DNA from: Scolanthus callimorphus
Lineage: Eukaryota; Cnidaria; Anthozoa; Actiniaria; Edwardsiidae
Reading direction: 5' to 3'
Length of the DNA: 64,000 bases
Assembly: GCA_033964015.1 (NCBI GenBank)
Contig: CM066916.1
Span: 28,599,404 to 28,663,403, forward strand
This document shows positions 1 to 12,062 of this stretch, in pieces. The notes under the pieces are model-generated. The model saw nothing but the letters and a program-made list of their open reading frames with translations. It was not told the origin of the DNA and made no database searches. Position numbers and translations under genes: made by a program. How positions within the stretch are numbered: position 1 is the first letter of the stretch; each line of letters begins with the position of its first letter.

Positions 1-3000
1 GTTAAAATTTACTTTCAATCAAAAACGGGGGAAACTTACTGCCAATTTTCCTACTTTTTGACACTAAATTCGTAATCTTCATGAACTTCTGCAGTTGATA
101 GCGTTTTTTAATCGTGTCCAGGTCACATGATCGTGAGAACTGTTGCCCTAGCAACAAAGTTTCTCTCCTATCTCCGCTAATTTTCAAGGTGGTCTGCCGC
201 AAAGGAACATTACATCGTATTTTCAGAATAGGATGAATTCGGGTGGGGGTAAAAATTTAGAAGACATAGATTTTAGGGGGGTTATTTTTTGGCACCCTCT
301 CTCAAAACAGGGGGTAATTTTTTCAGGGACACTGTGGTTCAAACTAAATAATAATATGTACAAGCTATCGCGTCGTGGCATGCAGCGCTACGCCATATAG
401 CGAGTACGCCAATTTCGGCGCGCTTCGCGCGCATCTGAATGTTCTACAATGTAGTTTTTGAGAACGTGCCCAATGGAATGGCTACGAATGTCATTACAAG
501 AAAATGTATCTTAGCCAGGAGAAAAAACTAACTCTCCCCTCTCCCCAAAAAGACGCTCTGCAGTAATAAGCATCGGAGCTGTCCCAGTTCGAAAAAAGAA
601 GGCCTTATTTTATTAGAGCGTGTGAGTTCGAAGTTACGAGGATAGAGATTCGTCATTTGGACCCTGCCTTACGCACGTCATTTGCGATCTTTGTTTACTA
701 ACACAGCAAATGGAACATGTTCATCTACCTTTTCTTTGAGGTTTGGTGGAATGCGCAATGCATACGAATTAGGGCGGGCTTCGCGCGCAACAAAAGAGAA
801 ACTTCTGTAAATTGTCTTCCATTAGTTCAAACAGGGGGATCTGGTTACAGGGTGGGGTAAGCTTTTTAGAACATCGATGTTACGTGGGGGTGATTTTTGT
901 GTCGCCTTTTTAATGAGGGGCCGTGCGAATTTTAACATTCAATAAATTTAGAAAAACACTGCAACCCCCCCCCCCCCCCCCACCCCCCCGTAGACGTAAT
1001 AAACGATCGGTCCCTTACAGTGGAAAAACATTTTTTGAAGGCTGGCTAGCTCATCAGTTCACAAGATGTGTCAAAGCCTCCGTGAAATCACCCAGAATCT
1101 GCAGAAATTGTAAACTCGTTTGATTGACGGAAGCCAAACCGCGGTTTGTTGGTCGCTGTAGAGTTCGCACGCCAGAACGTAAAACGGCAGCGGAAAATGA
1201 AAAAGTAAACATGGTATTAAATTTTAATAATTTCCTTTTTCAACAAAATTAACTTTAAAACAGCGGCCTTTTCTGTATAACAATCGCGGAAAGAAGGAAT
1301 TTCCGAACTTTTCAGGTGATAAGAGAATGTACCAATGAAAAATACCTACCGCAATTACAGTTAATGAATTCGCATTTACTGAAAGTGATGTTTTGACAAA
1401 TGGGTCGGTTTAATGACGAGCAGATTAGCCCACTCGCTGTGAGACCGAAAATAGCTCCAAACACTTTCGACAATTTAATAGAGCTAATTCATTACTATGT
1501 TGAGAGCTTTCAGTCTAGATATCCGGTTCACAAAAAAAGTATTTTATGCTAATATTCCACCCACCAGTCGAAACATTTTCGTTAGGTAAATCGAGGGACA
1601 CTCAATTGGCCTTTTCATGAGAGAAGCGCAAAGAATCCATGATTATCAATCGTTCCTGAAAACTACTAAAAAACTACACAAGCAGTGAAGAAGAAGCAGC
1701 CGTTGTGTTTTCAGGAGCAATTTGTGAATAGCAGGTACGAAATTGAAACCAGCCGGGAGAAACATTGAGAACTTTTGCATTTTGTGATCGTACTTTTTCA
1801 CGCTGTTCTCATAATAGTTGTCGTATTTCTTTTAGGGGGTTGGGGGGGGGGGTCCCATCGCCATTTGTCTTTGCGAGATTTTGATCGCCATGATACGAAC
1901 TCCGAATGGATAGGACATCGTGTTCTTAAAAGAACACCGACGATGAAAACCCGAGAAAATTTAGAACATTAAAGGTGAATTCAAGAAGAATAGATGCACT
2001 CTAAAACGTCAGCAAAAACAGGATAGTCATAAAATCGTAAATATCAGATCTTTTGAAATAGGCGTATCTTGGTTAACGGTTACGGATGACAGCTTTTGTA
2101 TCCTAAATAACTCCATTTTCCGCTTTAGCGAATTCACCTTCTTGAGAAAGAGCTGCACACACAAACGAAAAAATAGGAGATGACATTTCGAGAAGCTTGT
2201 TAGCAGTTTGTTTGTCGTCAAACCCAACTTGGTTTGTCAGTCATATTTTTTACAATAGCTAACATTTATCTATAGGCCCTATATTCAACTGGGATGATAG
2301 GAATATCGCAACCTCGCAAATAAAAGAAATCCTATGGATTAAGGGACGTGTCACTATTTACCGGGGGGGGGAGGGCTCCCATTTTTTTCAAACAAGGCTA
2401 AAAAAAATAAGGACCCTCCCCTTGAACATAACAGAAAAATGTGACCCTCCCCCAGTCGTAGGTAAAAAAATATATCATATCATTTATATGTTCTGAAAAC
2501 CCTGTCAGATAGACTATTGTCGGAGTGAAGCAATGTCTCTTTCATTCTTCAAAAGAGAGGTCGCATATCTTTCGTTGCGCGCGAAGCAAGCCTCAGCAGA
2601 GATAGGGTAGATGAACATGTTTTGTGTACGGTATAGTAAACAAAGCCTGTCAGGAGCTCAGGAAGTACGCTACCTCAACTATATAGGTTAGATGAAAGCT
2701 TCTATTGATGGGCTCCTGAGCCAACAAGGTTATATTATTCATGCGCACAACTGCGCGCTGCAAATGACGAGGAAATTAATATTCACGTGACGCGAAGCGC
2801 GGCCCAACGGACGAATTTCTATGCTGGTAACGTCGAAAACTCACGCTTACCTATAGGTCTTCTTTCAAACATATAGTGACTTGCCCGCCAGGCCTATCAT
2901 TGCAGGGCATTTTTGGGAGAGTTTGCTTTTCCTCGTCAAGATATACACTTGTTCTTGTAAACGGCGTGAGGGTTGTGTCTTCATTGCTCAAAGAGTATAT

Positions 3001-3650
3001 TAGATGCGCGCCGAATTTTTTATAGAGAAGTTGCTGAAATAACGCTATCGGCATCTGTTTTACAATCTTCATCGTCCAAATGTTACTGAAAAAAATATGA
3101 CCCTACCCCAAACAGGAGTGAAAAAAATTAGGACCCCCCCGCTAAATAATGGCACGACCCTAAGACTTATTTTACAGCCCATGAGTTCGTAGCTCGATGG
3201 TCGAAGGTCTAGAATCCGGGTTTTAGTTCTGGCAATTTCTGCGCTGTCAATCAAAACATTGGGGTAAATGGACTATATTTTCAAAAACCTAACCCAAAGC
3301 CCTAACCCCCGAGCCTAGCCATAACTCAGATACATAGACTGACGTATTTGTATTAATACAGATTGCTAATCAATGGCGGGGAGTCACGTGTCATTACTGC
3401 TGTTGATATGGTTTATATATCAGGTAGGGCTGCACGTTTATATTCACAATATTTTCTTCTAGCAGAGGCCTCTTTTCTCTCTGCATTTCGCTGGCTGAGG
3501 TTCGCGAGGAAGAACCTCTGCGCTGGGTCGGAACTCGCTTTGTTGCCGCCGTCCACAACATTGGACGGTTTGCTGACCGTTTCTTGAGCCCACAATATGC
3601 GCACGCATCTACGACGTTTTTCGCTGATATTATTGAGCCCCACAGCCAAC
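1..3650. other. Repeat-rich spacer with no supported gene
   Basis: No exon with convincing splice sites and family similarity was found here. The stretch holds a poly-C/C-rich run near 965-990, G-rich runs near 840 and 1840, and three related C/G-rich segments (about 240-330, 2355-2465, 3090-3165) in which short runs of C or G alternate with A-rich sequence; these look like members of one dispersed family. GCGCGCTTCGCGCGCAT-type palindromes occur at about 415-435 and 780. Telomere-like hexamers near 3285-3315 are too few to matter. An unseen 5' exon of the downstream lectin gene could lie here. Confidence 0.5.
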
Positions 3651-3729
3651 CTCGTCCCCCTTGTGGGTCATACTAGTCAAATACTCTGTCAAAATTTATG
3701 CATGGCATTGTTCTCCTCCATTGTTTAGT

Positions 3730-3880
3730 AATATTTCAAACACGAGTTCAAGTGTTTCATTGGGTTTGCAAACAACGAGAAAACCATTGAAACACGAGCG
3801 GCGTAGCCGCGAGTGTTTTATTGTTTTCGAGTTGTTTGTAATCCCAATGAAACACGCAGAACGAGTTTTTGGAATTACTT
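3730..3880. mobile_element. MITE-like inverted repeat
   Basis: The left arm (about 3730-3777) and right arm (about 3829-3880) are imperfect reverse complements built around AAACACGAG and TTTCATTGGG motifs. A related half-element is at 4766-4832, on the other side of the KIAA1958-like remnant. No coding capacity is visible. The class is not determined. Confidence 0.5.
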
Positions 3881-4087
3881 CTCACACAAATAAAATACAC
3901 AGTTTATATCATGTTATGCAATCACGCTTAGAATGTTAAAGAACAAAAACGTGATTACATAAGCCCAAAGACGCCAAATTAGCTGATTACATCAGCCCTT
4001 TTGTTCAGGCAAAGAACATGCCATCTAATCAATTGCTAGATTGTACAACCTTGTATATGCTAATTGAATCGCCATTTCACCTTGAAC

Positions 4088-4740
4088 ATGGCGCAGTCAA
4101 GGTTTCGTCCGCCTAAGACTGCGGAAGAAAAAGAAAGTATTTGCGGACAAGGATAGCGGTATCCGCCCAAAACTCTCTACCAAATCGTGTGCGAGATACG
4201 TCGGTACGTGCTGGAACGAAAACCCAACCTGGATTTCAATTTCTTGGATGGCAACGACAAAGGTTAGTTTATGTTTATATGTCCACGTTTCTGCTCCAAG
4301 CATGCCATTAGCCACGATATTATCAGTGTATTTTGGAGAGCTAGAAAGCAGTGAATTCACTAAGGAGCAACCAAAATATTAGCCTACGTTTGTTAAGTAA
4401 GCTTTCGACTGATGAATTAACAGCGCTTTGCAGCGTTTTGGTTCAAATTAAAGCTGATGGAAATGGATTGCTAGTTTTGATTGCTGAAAATATTTTTGGG
4501 TCTTTTGGGCAAAACAAGATTCGAGTGCAACAACGAACTGGTGTTTGCATGTTCTGATAACACTAGTCTTATTTATAACATTTTTGTTTTGTTAGATTTG
4601 CTCACTTCAGACGTTTGCTGAACGCAGAAGGGAAGGACGGGACGAGCGGGCAGGATTGGCGCTAAAGAACAAGAAAGAGAAGAAGCTGCCGATCAAGACA
4701 ATTAAACATGTTATTGAATTGTGTTTGCGTAGTTTATGAA
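4088..4740 (+). pseudogene. Decayed KIAA1958-like (DUF3504, Crypton-type recombinase-derived) gene
   Basis: An ATG at 4088 opens with MAQSRFRPPKTAEEKES, a start typical of the KIAA1958/ZMYM-like proteins that are abundant in anthozoans. After a stop at 4154-4156 the same frame continues RYPPKTLYQIVCEIRRYVL, the conserved block that precedes the tyrosine-recombinase-like DUF3504 region. The roughly 60 residues that normally separate these blocks are missing, so this copy is internally deleted. A plausible donor follows at about 4265. A second segment at about 4591-4740 reads FAHFRRLLNAE and then, in another frame, ALKNKKEKKLPI, again in the family's order. Frame changes and the stop argue against a working gene. 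The family identity is recognised by motif, not by alignment. Confidence 0.6.
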
Positions 4741-4895
4741 TATGCTAATTAAGAACTCATATCACTAGTGTTTGAAATCGTTTCAAACACTAGTGATTTT
4801 CACTGAACTGGTGTTTCATTGGGTTTCCAAAGTCATACACCTGACCAAATGCAAGAACCCCATTGGTCTACGCCCTCATGAATAATTAATGAGTT

Positions 4896-4990
4896 TGAGA
4901 AGCCTCGTTCTATAATACACTTCATCGCACTCCATTGTTTTAGACAATGCCTTGCATAAATTTGTCAGACTATTGGACAACCCTCTTTTG
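4896..4990. repeat. Dispersed repeat, copy 1 (second copy 13902-13985)
   Basis: The segment around TTAGACAATGCCTTGCATAA is repeated almost exactly at 13902-13985. A reverse-complement relative starts at about 3665. At 13840-13985 the two orientations face each other with ends GTCCAATAC and GTATTGGAC, so the full-length form is an inverted-repeat element and this copy is a fragment. Confidence 0.6.
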
Positions 4991-5270
4991 TGGGTAATTT
5001 TCAACATGGCGGTTGTTCGCAACCTCGATCCCAGGGCCTTTCCCTTCGCTTGTGGGGTAGGAAAGGCCCTGGGATCGAGGTTGGGTTGGTCGAGCACGAT
5101 GAGTCAACCGCCATTTTGAAAAACGACCGAGAAGTTGATATTTCGCAAAGAACTATGACGAAAAATGCAGACCTTCATAATAAGGTATGGGGGATTTACT
5201 AACAAGGCTGTTTATATGCAACGTCGGCAAGTCTTGATATAAATTCCTTGTCATTTGGATTACCTGTCAG

Positions 5271-8200
5271 GTAATTGTCGCTCCCACTAGCTCAGTAGCT
5301 TGGTACGGGGACACAGATCACTACTGGCACATGAACCATTTATATGGTAACCGGATCTACGAGTATCATCACTGGGGTCGTAACAATTCATGGATTGGTA
5401 TTATCACAGGTGGGCAGTGAAGCAAGCATTCGCATCAAGTTTTACTTCTGACGAAACAGCAGAAACTTTATACTTATAAAGGCCCGTTAACACTTGCAAT
5501 TTTTGCTGCAATTTTTGTTGCGCGAGTCGCGGCGATTTTTCTCGCACGTGCGCGTCAACTCAAAATCACTAATGTAAACTCGGCGCAATCTGCCGCGATT
5601 TTTGTCGCGTGATGTCGCGGAGATTTCACACATGTTCGAATCTCTTTGCAACTTCATGCGATTTGAAGAAAAGAGAGCACAGAAATCGCACCGGATTTGC
5701 ATCTCGTTTACACTAAAGAGTTGGAATTGCAACTCCTCGCGAGAAAAATCGCCGTGACAAATGCAACAAAAATCGCAAGTGTGCACCGGCCTTTAGACTG
5801 ATTTCTGATAAAATTGTCGTTTTTTAGCACAACACGGCCAAAACCATATTTGGTACAATTTGCCTTATATGGAAGTAACAGAAGATCCTCTTTTGATACG
5901 AATTTTGGCAAAGGTAGCAAGAAAACGATTACATTTTATTGAAAACTTGCAGTCAAGTTAAATGTGTCGTTTTGTCAATGGCAACCCGTGCGTGACGCGG
6001 GCTACCTGTGTAGGCTCGGGGTTAAAGCAAAGATGGCGGCTTACGTGAACAACGTTTCTCTCCAAAATCTGCAACTTTTGACGAGCTTTTTGACAATTTG
6101 GGGTGAGAAATAAGCTAGAAAAACTTCTGGAATTCCAAATATGGCAAGTCGAAACTTCCATATCAGGAGCGATTAGAAAACGACACCTTTTAACGGGAAC
6201 TATTGGATATGTGATTTTGCTCATGCCTCCATGGCTACGCTACTAATTACGTCACCAATATTTCATGTCAATTTGTAAAAGGAAGAAGTCAAATCACGTA
6301 TTCGCCAGTGAACGTCGGGCTAAGCATTTATGGCGCGAGATCGTGGCTAAATCTGCAGTCTCATCCCAACTCTTGCTTCATTGAACCATTCAACGACGGC
6401 TTCAGTATTGCATTCTGGGTCAACATCCGGGATACTGACACACCACAGATGTTGCTGAACTTTGGTGGTTGTGATCGCGGGCTCACTATAATGCAGACAG
6501 GGGACTGGAATCTAGCGATCAATTTTACGAGCGCGCAGCTTGGAGAAAGCTGGAGACTGGGTTCTTGGGGAAGTAGAGTAAGAAGTGGACAATGGCACCA
6601 CATCGTACTAACATGGAGTTCGACTGATGGACTGCTGTTGTATCTTAATGGGTCAAGGTAATGAAGATTCTTGTATAAAGCCCTGGCCAAACGAAACGCA
6701 AGTTCACGCAAGTTGTGACTTGCACAGACTTGCTCACTTGCGTTGATGTGGTCAAAAGAGATGCAAGTTGACGCGTAACACCTACACTGCGCCCGCTAAA
6801 TATGCAATCGGCTAATTTGCCCAGAAACGGAATTTCCCAAAGCACACGCATGGGAAGTGTTCAGAATTCACGTGGATAGCCATGGGAAATCCGAACACTT
6901 CCCGCATTCTTTACAATGGGGGAAAGTCAGCTTTTCCCATGGATGGGTTTCTACAGAATTCCCTGTGGCTTGTGTCGCTTGACGTCACAGCAAACTAAGT
7001 CGTCTAACGTTTGGCGACTTTTTGTATCAGCAGTTCAGATGGAAGTTATCTAATATAGGAATGCCAGATGGCTGCTTAAAATGTTTGGATATACATTTGC
7101 CTTGGCTTTTGTTTCAGCCTTTTTTATATCCCACAAAATTAAGTAATCACAATCTTGGATTCCTACTTTTTCCAGACCTGACAAAATAAACACAACTCAC
7201 TCCGCCAATCAGACTCGCTGGAATGCGTCCGACTGGTCAATGGGGCTAGGCCGGGATTCCTGTGATGGCAAGATTACCCGACTAGATTTGGACGAGCTTG
7301 CGTTATGGTCACGTGTTGTCAGTCACGTAACCGTAACAGAAGTGTATAACTGGCGCTTAGGTAAAGAAACGGAAAATATAGGCTATACATACTAGAGTCT
7401 CCACGTTGTCGAGGCTCTGCAGGTAACAGCCATTTTTTTGGGCCTTCGCTCGATCATGATTGGCTGACACGACGCGCATGCGTACATTAAACCAGTTAAT
7501 CGCTTTTGAGATATCTGGCCAACCTCGTAATGAGAGACCGACAGAAAGAAACATCTTCTCGCAGGTAAAAAGAGCAAGGAGCCAGGCGGAGGTCTGACGG
7601 ATCTTTATTAAAAAGAGGAGCCCGCACACTCGCCTGACTCCATTTCAAAAGAATTGTGCTCGATGTGATATTTTTAGTTGCTTGAAATAAGGGACGTTGC
7701 TTTCTGAGCAAACATATGCTCTGCATAGTTCACTCTCCAAACTTGCAAGACATATTCCTGTTACGGTGAAGCCAGTTGTGCAAAACTGAATAGGATCGAG
7801 AAGTTTTCATAATTGTAATAAAACTTCACCTTTAATGCGAATGAATCCAGGGTCAATGATTCCTTCTCCGTTCCATCCATCTCTTTACAGGAGTCCCCTC
7901 GGGGAACACAGGGTGCCCGGGGCCGTGGTTAGCACACGAACACAATTGTTATTACAAAATGGCTACCGCTACAAGTTGGGCCAATGCAATGTCTGTATGC
8001 AAGCTCTGGAAGTCCAACCTGGTAAGTATCGGAAGCAGAGAGGAAAACCAATACCTCGACACCATACTAGCAGACAGCATCCAGTGCATGCATATTGGAC
8101 TGACTGCTGGAAAATCGGGAATGGCGTACCAGTGGATTGATGGGACGGTGTGGAGCTTTAACCGCCTTGGGAATATATCACACGTAACGAATGCCAGCAG

Positions 8201-9892
8201 CGATGTTTGCGTCTATAGAGGAGTAAACGGAACGTGGCATGCGGATAACTGTACTAAACATTGTGGATATGTATGCAAGAAACATCGAGGTCAGTAACGG
8301 CTGAATTATTTTTTACTTCCTGCGTGGGATTCCTGTGTTTTTGCTATATCTCGATCCAGGCCCTTCGGCCGAGAAAAACAAAAACAAAATGGCGACCAAG
8401 GGTATGATGTTTGGTGCATTCTTCTGTATTTTTCTCTAAAAAACGGACATGAGAAAAAATACTTACAGTCCTTCGAATTATGGTAACGGGGGATTTATTA
8501 ATAGGATGTTTTTAACGTAGGCAAGTCGAGGTTTTCTTAATAAGGATAAGCATTCGGACGTCATTTGTTTTTGTCACGCGCGCGCCATTCGTTGCTTTTC
8601 TTTCTGCCTTTCTGCCAGTGGAAAGGTGAGCGTGATGTGACAGGCAAGAATCACGCGGGGTAGCCTGCTAACACAACCCTTCTTTTGCCCGTCCCCCCCT
8701 AGAGAAGCGCCCCCGACGAAATAACGCGGGATCTTCTCTGAAATGTAAACATGGCGGATAGCAAAGCTTTTGGCGCAGATGTTTTTGAAAATCGTGTCGA
8801 GATCGTGCTAAAGAAATGACCTTAAAGAAATTCCCTTAAAGACATGACTATCTCGTGTTTTGTCGCGTTTCCGAGCCGAAGATGGCGGCGCGCGCGAGAC
8901 ATTACTGGACCACAGGTAACCCATTAAAATCCCACGAAAACGGCAGACCTATTCCACCATGTCCAAAAAGTCTGAAATTATGTTTCTCCTTCACTCCTCC
9001 TTCGACTGATACTCACAATACTGGTGCAATTCCGGACGCGCGCGGCCTGCTGGATACCACATTTTAAAATAAACTAGCGCATGCGCAGCTTCCTCTCAGT
9101 GAGTGGAGAGCCGAGGATAATGAATACGTCATGGCAGTAGAAGGGTGGGGAGGAATAATAGATACATCACCCTACACTGGTCTGGGGACCAGTATTGCTC
9201 ATATCAGTCTGCGGAGGAGTTCGGAGAACTACATCTCCCCATATTTCTTAAGCAATAAAAGTACTTTCCGCGTGCTCTCTGCTTTCTTACAAACACGAGG
9301 GGGATGTTGGGAGAACTGATCAAAACTTGAAAGACACGAGCCGAAGGCGAGTGTCTTTCAAGTTTTATCAGTTCGACCAACATTCCCCGAGTGTTTGTAA
9401 GAAACCAGAGAGCACGCAGAAAGTATTTTTATTGCTTTTAGAAAATAACATACACACGCGCGACAGCGTTGCGTGACAATCGTGTTTCTCAGGTCTCTTA
9501 CAAACACCCTTTTTAACCAATCAGAATGCGCACATTCACAATACAACATAGGTGTTATTTTCTAATTTCTCTTCAAAATTGCAGGCGCAATCTACAAAGA
9601 TGGGCAGTTCTATTGCACAGCAAGACTGTTAGATCAAAGCCTTGATTTGCACAGGATAAACATCCTAGCGGTAGAGAGCGAACTGGACTGTGCATTAGAG
9701 TGTCTGATACGAGGAAGTGGCTGTCGCTCGTTTAACTACCAGCGGTATACCTATACCAAAGGGTACCCACAAGAAACAGATACCACAGGGAGGCCGCAAA
9801 GGACAAGGCGTATATGCGAGCTGAATCGTAGTGCTGACCGTCGGAACCTGAGACCAAGAGATGGATATCAATACTGTGAGCGAGTTGGGTAG
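5271..9892 (+). CDS. LamG-like / C-type lectin-like / PAN-apple domain protein, 5' partial
   Basis: Five exons with AG/GT borders and matching phases: 5271-5409, 6309-6657, 7176-7360, 7892-8289 and 9585-9892 (stop TAG 9890-9892), giving about 459 residues. The first three exons form one LamG/pentraxin-like concanavalin fold (blocks FSIAFWVNI, WHHIVLTWSS, LYLNGSR, LDELALWSRV). Exon 4 is a C-type lectin-like domain with SWANAMSVCKLWKSNLVSIG, WIDG, GTWHADNC and YVCKK, and the usual six cysteines. It has a WND-like motif but no EPN or QPD, so calcium-dependent sugar binding is not supported. Exon 5 is a six-cysteine PAN/apple module (LDCALECLIRGSGCRSFNY). The set suggests an extracellular adhesion or recognition protein; the function is inferred. 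No signal peptide or first exon was found, and the 5271 border is an acceptor. One G appears to be missing at 7920-7922, where the frame changes between CP and GPW. Confidence 0.8.
5476..5797. mobile_element. MITE (family A), copy 1
   Basis: Terminal inverted repeats start TAAAGGCC and contain CACTTGC(A/G)ATTTTTG; the right end is the reverse complement (AAAAATCGCAAGTGTG then GGCCTTTA). The interior is rich in TCGCGGCGATTTTT-type motifs. It lies in intron 1 of the visible part of the lectin gene. A second copy lies at about 59873-60277 in LETM1. It is non-coding. Confidence 0.75.
6825..6990. repeat. Dispersed inverted repeat around CATGGGAAAT
   Basis: Motifs TCCGAACACTTCCC and CCATGGGAAA occur here and several times at 11338-11600 in both orientations, so both loci belong to one dispersed family. 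This copy lies in intron 2 of the lectin gene. No coding sequence. Confidence 0.5.
8290..9231. other. Lectin-gene intron, no internal gene seen
   Basis: This is the 5' part of the intron between the lectin-like and PAN exons. It contains a short minor repeat with ATGGCGG/GGCGCGCGCG motifs around 8750-8900 but no exon-like segment that fits the phases on either side. Confidence 0.5.
9232..9440. mobile_element. MITE-like inverted repeat in the lectin-gene intron
   Basis: Two long arms face each other around 9335: AGTACTTTCCGCGTGCTCTC on the left pairs with GAGAGCACGCAGAAAGTA on the right, and AAACTTGAAAGACA pairs with TGTCTTTCAAGTTTT. The whole segment can fold into one hairpin of about 200 nt. 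It ends some 145 bp before the PAN exon. Confidence 0.7.
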
Positions 9893-9914
9893 TAGTAGTT
9901 CGCTGTCCTGAGAT

Positions 9915-11020
9915 CAGGGTGGGGAAGGGGTTCTCCGTGATCCGTGATTCACCCCAAATTTGCTCCGTGACTCGTGAAAACAGGAAAATTATTGCCGTGA
10001 TCCGTGAAATCTCAGCCCTCGTGACCCGTGATTTTACGAATTTCTCTTACGTGACTCGTGATTACAGGCCTAGAGATTCGTGAAACGTGAACGCTGGTCA
10101 TTAGAGACGGACCATTTGGACCAATATCGAGTAGGCTCATTCTCTCCTGACTGCTTTTTAGGGAACCTGACGTCCTCAAAAATAGATTTTTTTTGTCGGC
10201 TCGCGCTGCGCGCTCGCCATGTACAACATCAAAATGTATTTTTAAAATTGAGTAAATTTACTATCAGCAAACAGTAAATAAAGGTTTAGCAAATGTCAGG
10301 AAGCGCATTTGTTAAACATCAAGTTCTCATTTACTCCTGGACTTTCCCCATTCTTTCAACTTATATGTCCAAATTTGCAGCGCGCTTCGCGCGCATAAAG
10401 AGGATACTTTGGTGTAGCATTTAGAAACTAAAGCATCGCAGTTTTTTTTTTGATTTTCGAAAATTTCTATTATGTTTTTTCCGTGACTCCATTTCTTCAG
10501 CGTGATTTATATGTCTCAGAAATAAGAATTTCGTTAACCGCGTAGATTGATGTTCAAAATCGCAGCGCGCTTCGCGCGCATCCAGAAACATACAAGCAAG
10601 GCTCGGTACTGATCCGAACCATCTTCATAGTAACGAAAATTCTGATCTGGATGCTATGAGCAAATCAATTTCTCTGTGCGTGGCCTTAGGGGATGTATAG
10701 AGAAGACTAAGTGCCAATCTAAAAATAACCAGGTGTGTCTAAAGGTTCTCTCACGCCCTATTGTCATGTTGTGCACTCTTATTTATGTACTCTTGTGGCG
10801 ATATAATTTAAGTGAAATCTCACACCATCAAAAGAAATATCAGTAAAAAAGATCGTGCACAGTACTTATATCACTATATTTACTTGAAACACAACTTGCA
10901 TAATCGTTTTTAAAATTTTACTTCCGTGATTCGTGAAAAGCGTTTTCATAACTCCGTGATCCGTGAAATAACGAAAAATCGGTCCGTGATTCGTGATCGC
11001 TACCCCCCCTTCCCCACCCT
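9915..11020. mobile_element. Non-autonomous hAT-like element, 1.1 kb
   Basis: The termini are inverted: CAGGGTGGGGAAGGGG on the left and its reverse complement at 11001-11020. TGAGAT lies immediately outside both ends (9909-9914 and 11021-11026), consistent with a target-site duplication. CAGGG ends suggest hAT, whose duplications are usually 8 bp, so the class is tentative. The subterminal parts are full of TCCGTGATTCGTGA-type repeats in both orientations, a pattern expected for transposase binding sites. There is no transposase ORF. It starts 23 bp after the lectin stop codon and may supply that gene's 3' UTR; an AATAAA-containing stretch is present near 10275. Confidence 0.75.
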
Positions 11021-11337
11021 GTGAGATCGTAGGGTGCTTGGCTGATTGTCTGAATATCCAGAAATCTGATGTTTTTTCGAATCGAATTTAAGACCACTCT
11101 AGGACGACTCAAAACATCAGGGTTGACGTCCGGGTGGTGCGTATTTTTTGCGACTGTGCCCAATTATTCTCCTCAACTCTGAGAATAAGCAAATAAAAGA
11201 AGCTTTCTTCCATATGATTTCTATTCCCTTAGAGAATACAAGAGATTCTGTAGGAAATAAGATTCTATAAATAGCATATAAATAGCATTTATTGTACTGT
11301 GATGGCGGCAAACTACACAAGGAATTTCTGCAGAAAC

Positions 11338-11600
11338 CCATTCATGGGAAAAGCTGAATTTCCCAAGGCACAAACATTTTGATTTAGCCATTAGCTAATT
11401 TTGAATTAGCCATAGGAAATCCGAACACTTCCCATTCTGCTACCATGGGAAATTCAGCATTTCCCATGGATGGGTTTCTGCAGAAATGCTGATTTTCCCA
11501 CGGTAAAATAAAGGTATAGTGTTCGGATAGCCGTGAGAAATCCGAACACTTTCTGTTCTACTACCATGGGAAATTCAAAGTTTCCATGATTGGCTTTCTG
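11338..11600. repeat. Cluster of CATGGGAAAT inverted repeats
   Basis: Five or more copies of CCCATGG(A/G)AA and ATCCGAACACTT motifs alternate in orientation. The same family is at 6825-6990. No coding sequence. Confidence 0.5.
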
Positions 11601-11684
11601 CAAAAATTTCCTGTGTTTGGCGCATGCTCGAGGATCAGCGGTATTTCGTCTCGGCCACTACGGCGGGGAGCCCGCGGGCCGCGG

Positions 11685-12062
11685 GGTCCTCGAGACGCGG
11701 GATCCTCGAGCTGCGGGATGCTCCAGACGCGGGATCCCGAGACACGGGATCCTCAAAACGCGGGATCCTCGAGACGCGGGATCCTCGAGCTGCGGGATCC
11801 TCGAGCTGCGGGATGCTCCAGACGCGGGATCCCGAGACACGGGATCCTCAAAACGCGGGATCCTCGAGACGCGGGATCCTCGAGACGCGGGATCCTCGAG
11901 CTGCGGGATGCTCCAGACGCGGGATCCCGAGACACGGGATCCTCAAAACGCGGGATCCTCGAGACGCGGGATCCTGGAGCTGCGGGATCCTCGAGCTGCG
12001 GGATGCTCCAGACGCGGGATCCCGAGACACGGGATCCTTCCGAGCTGCGGGATCCTCGAGCC
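11685..12062. repeat. GC-rich minisatellite with 95-bp higher-order unit
   Basis: The basic unit is about 16 bp (ACGCGGGATCCTCGAG and variants such as GCTGCGGGATGCTCCAG). The variants recur in a fixed order with a 95-bp period: the CTGCGGGATGCTCC variant starts at 11711, 11806, 11901 and 11996. Almost every unit carries the palindromes GGATCC and CTCGAG. All three forward frames stay open through the array because of its composition, so the overlapping ORFs there are not taken as genes. Confidence 0.85.

Noticed and set aside
1775..1972. Hydrophobic ORF considered as a signal peptide for the lectin gene
   Set aside because: It begins at a TTG rather than an ATG, is followed by a G run, and has no usable donor.
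3283..3318. Telomere-like CCCTAA motifs
   Set aside because: Only two irregular hexamers; no array.
4990..5202. A 70-residue ORF just upstream of the lectin exons, considered as its first exon
   Set aside because: It sits in a dispersed repeat, has no signal peptide and has no suitable donor in phase.
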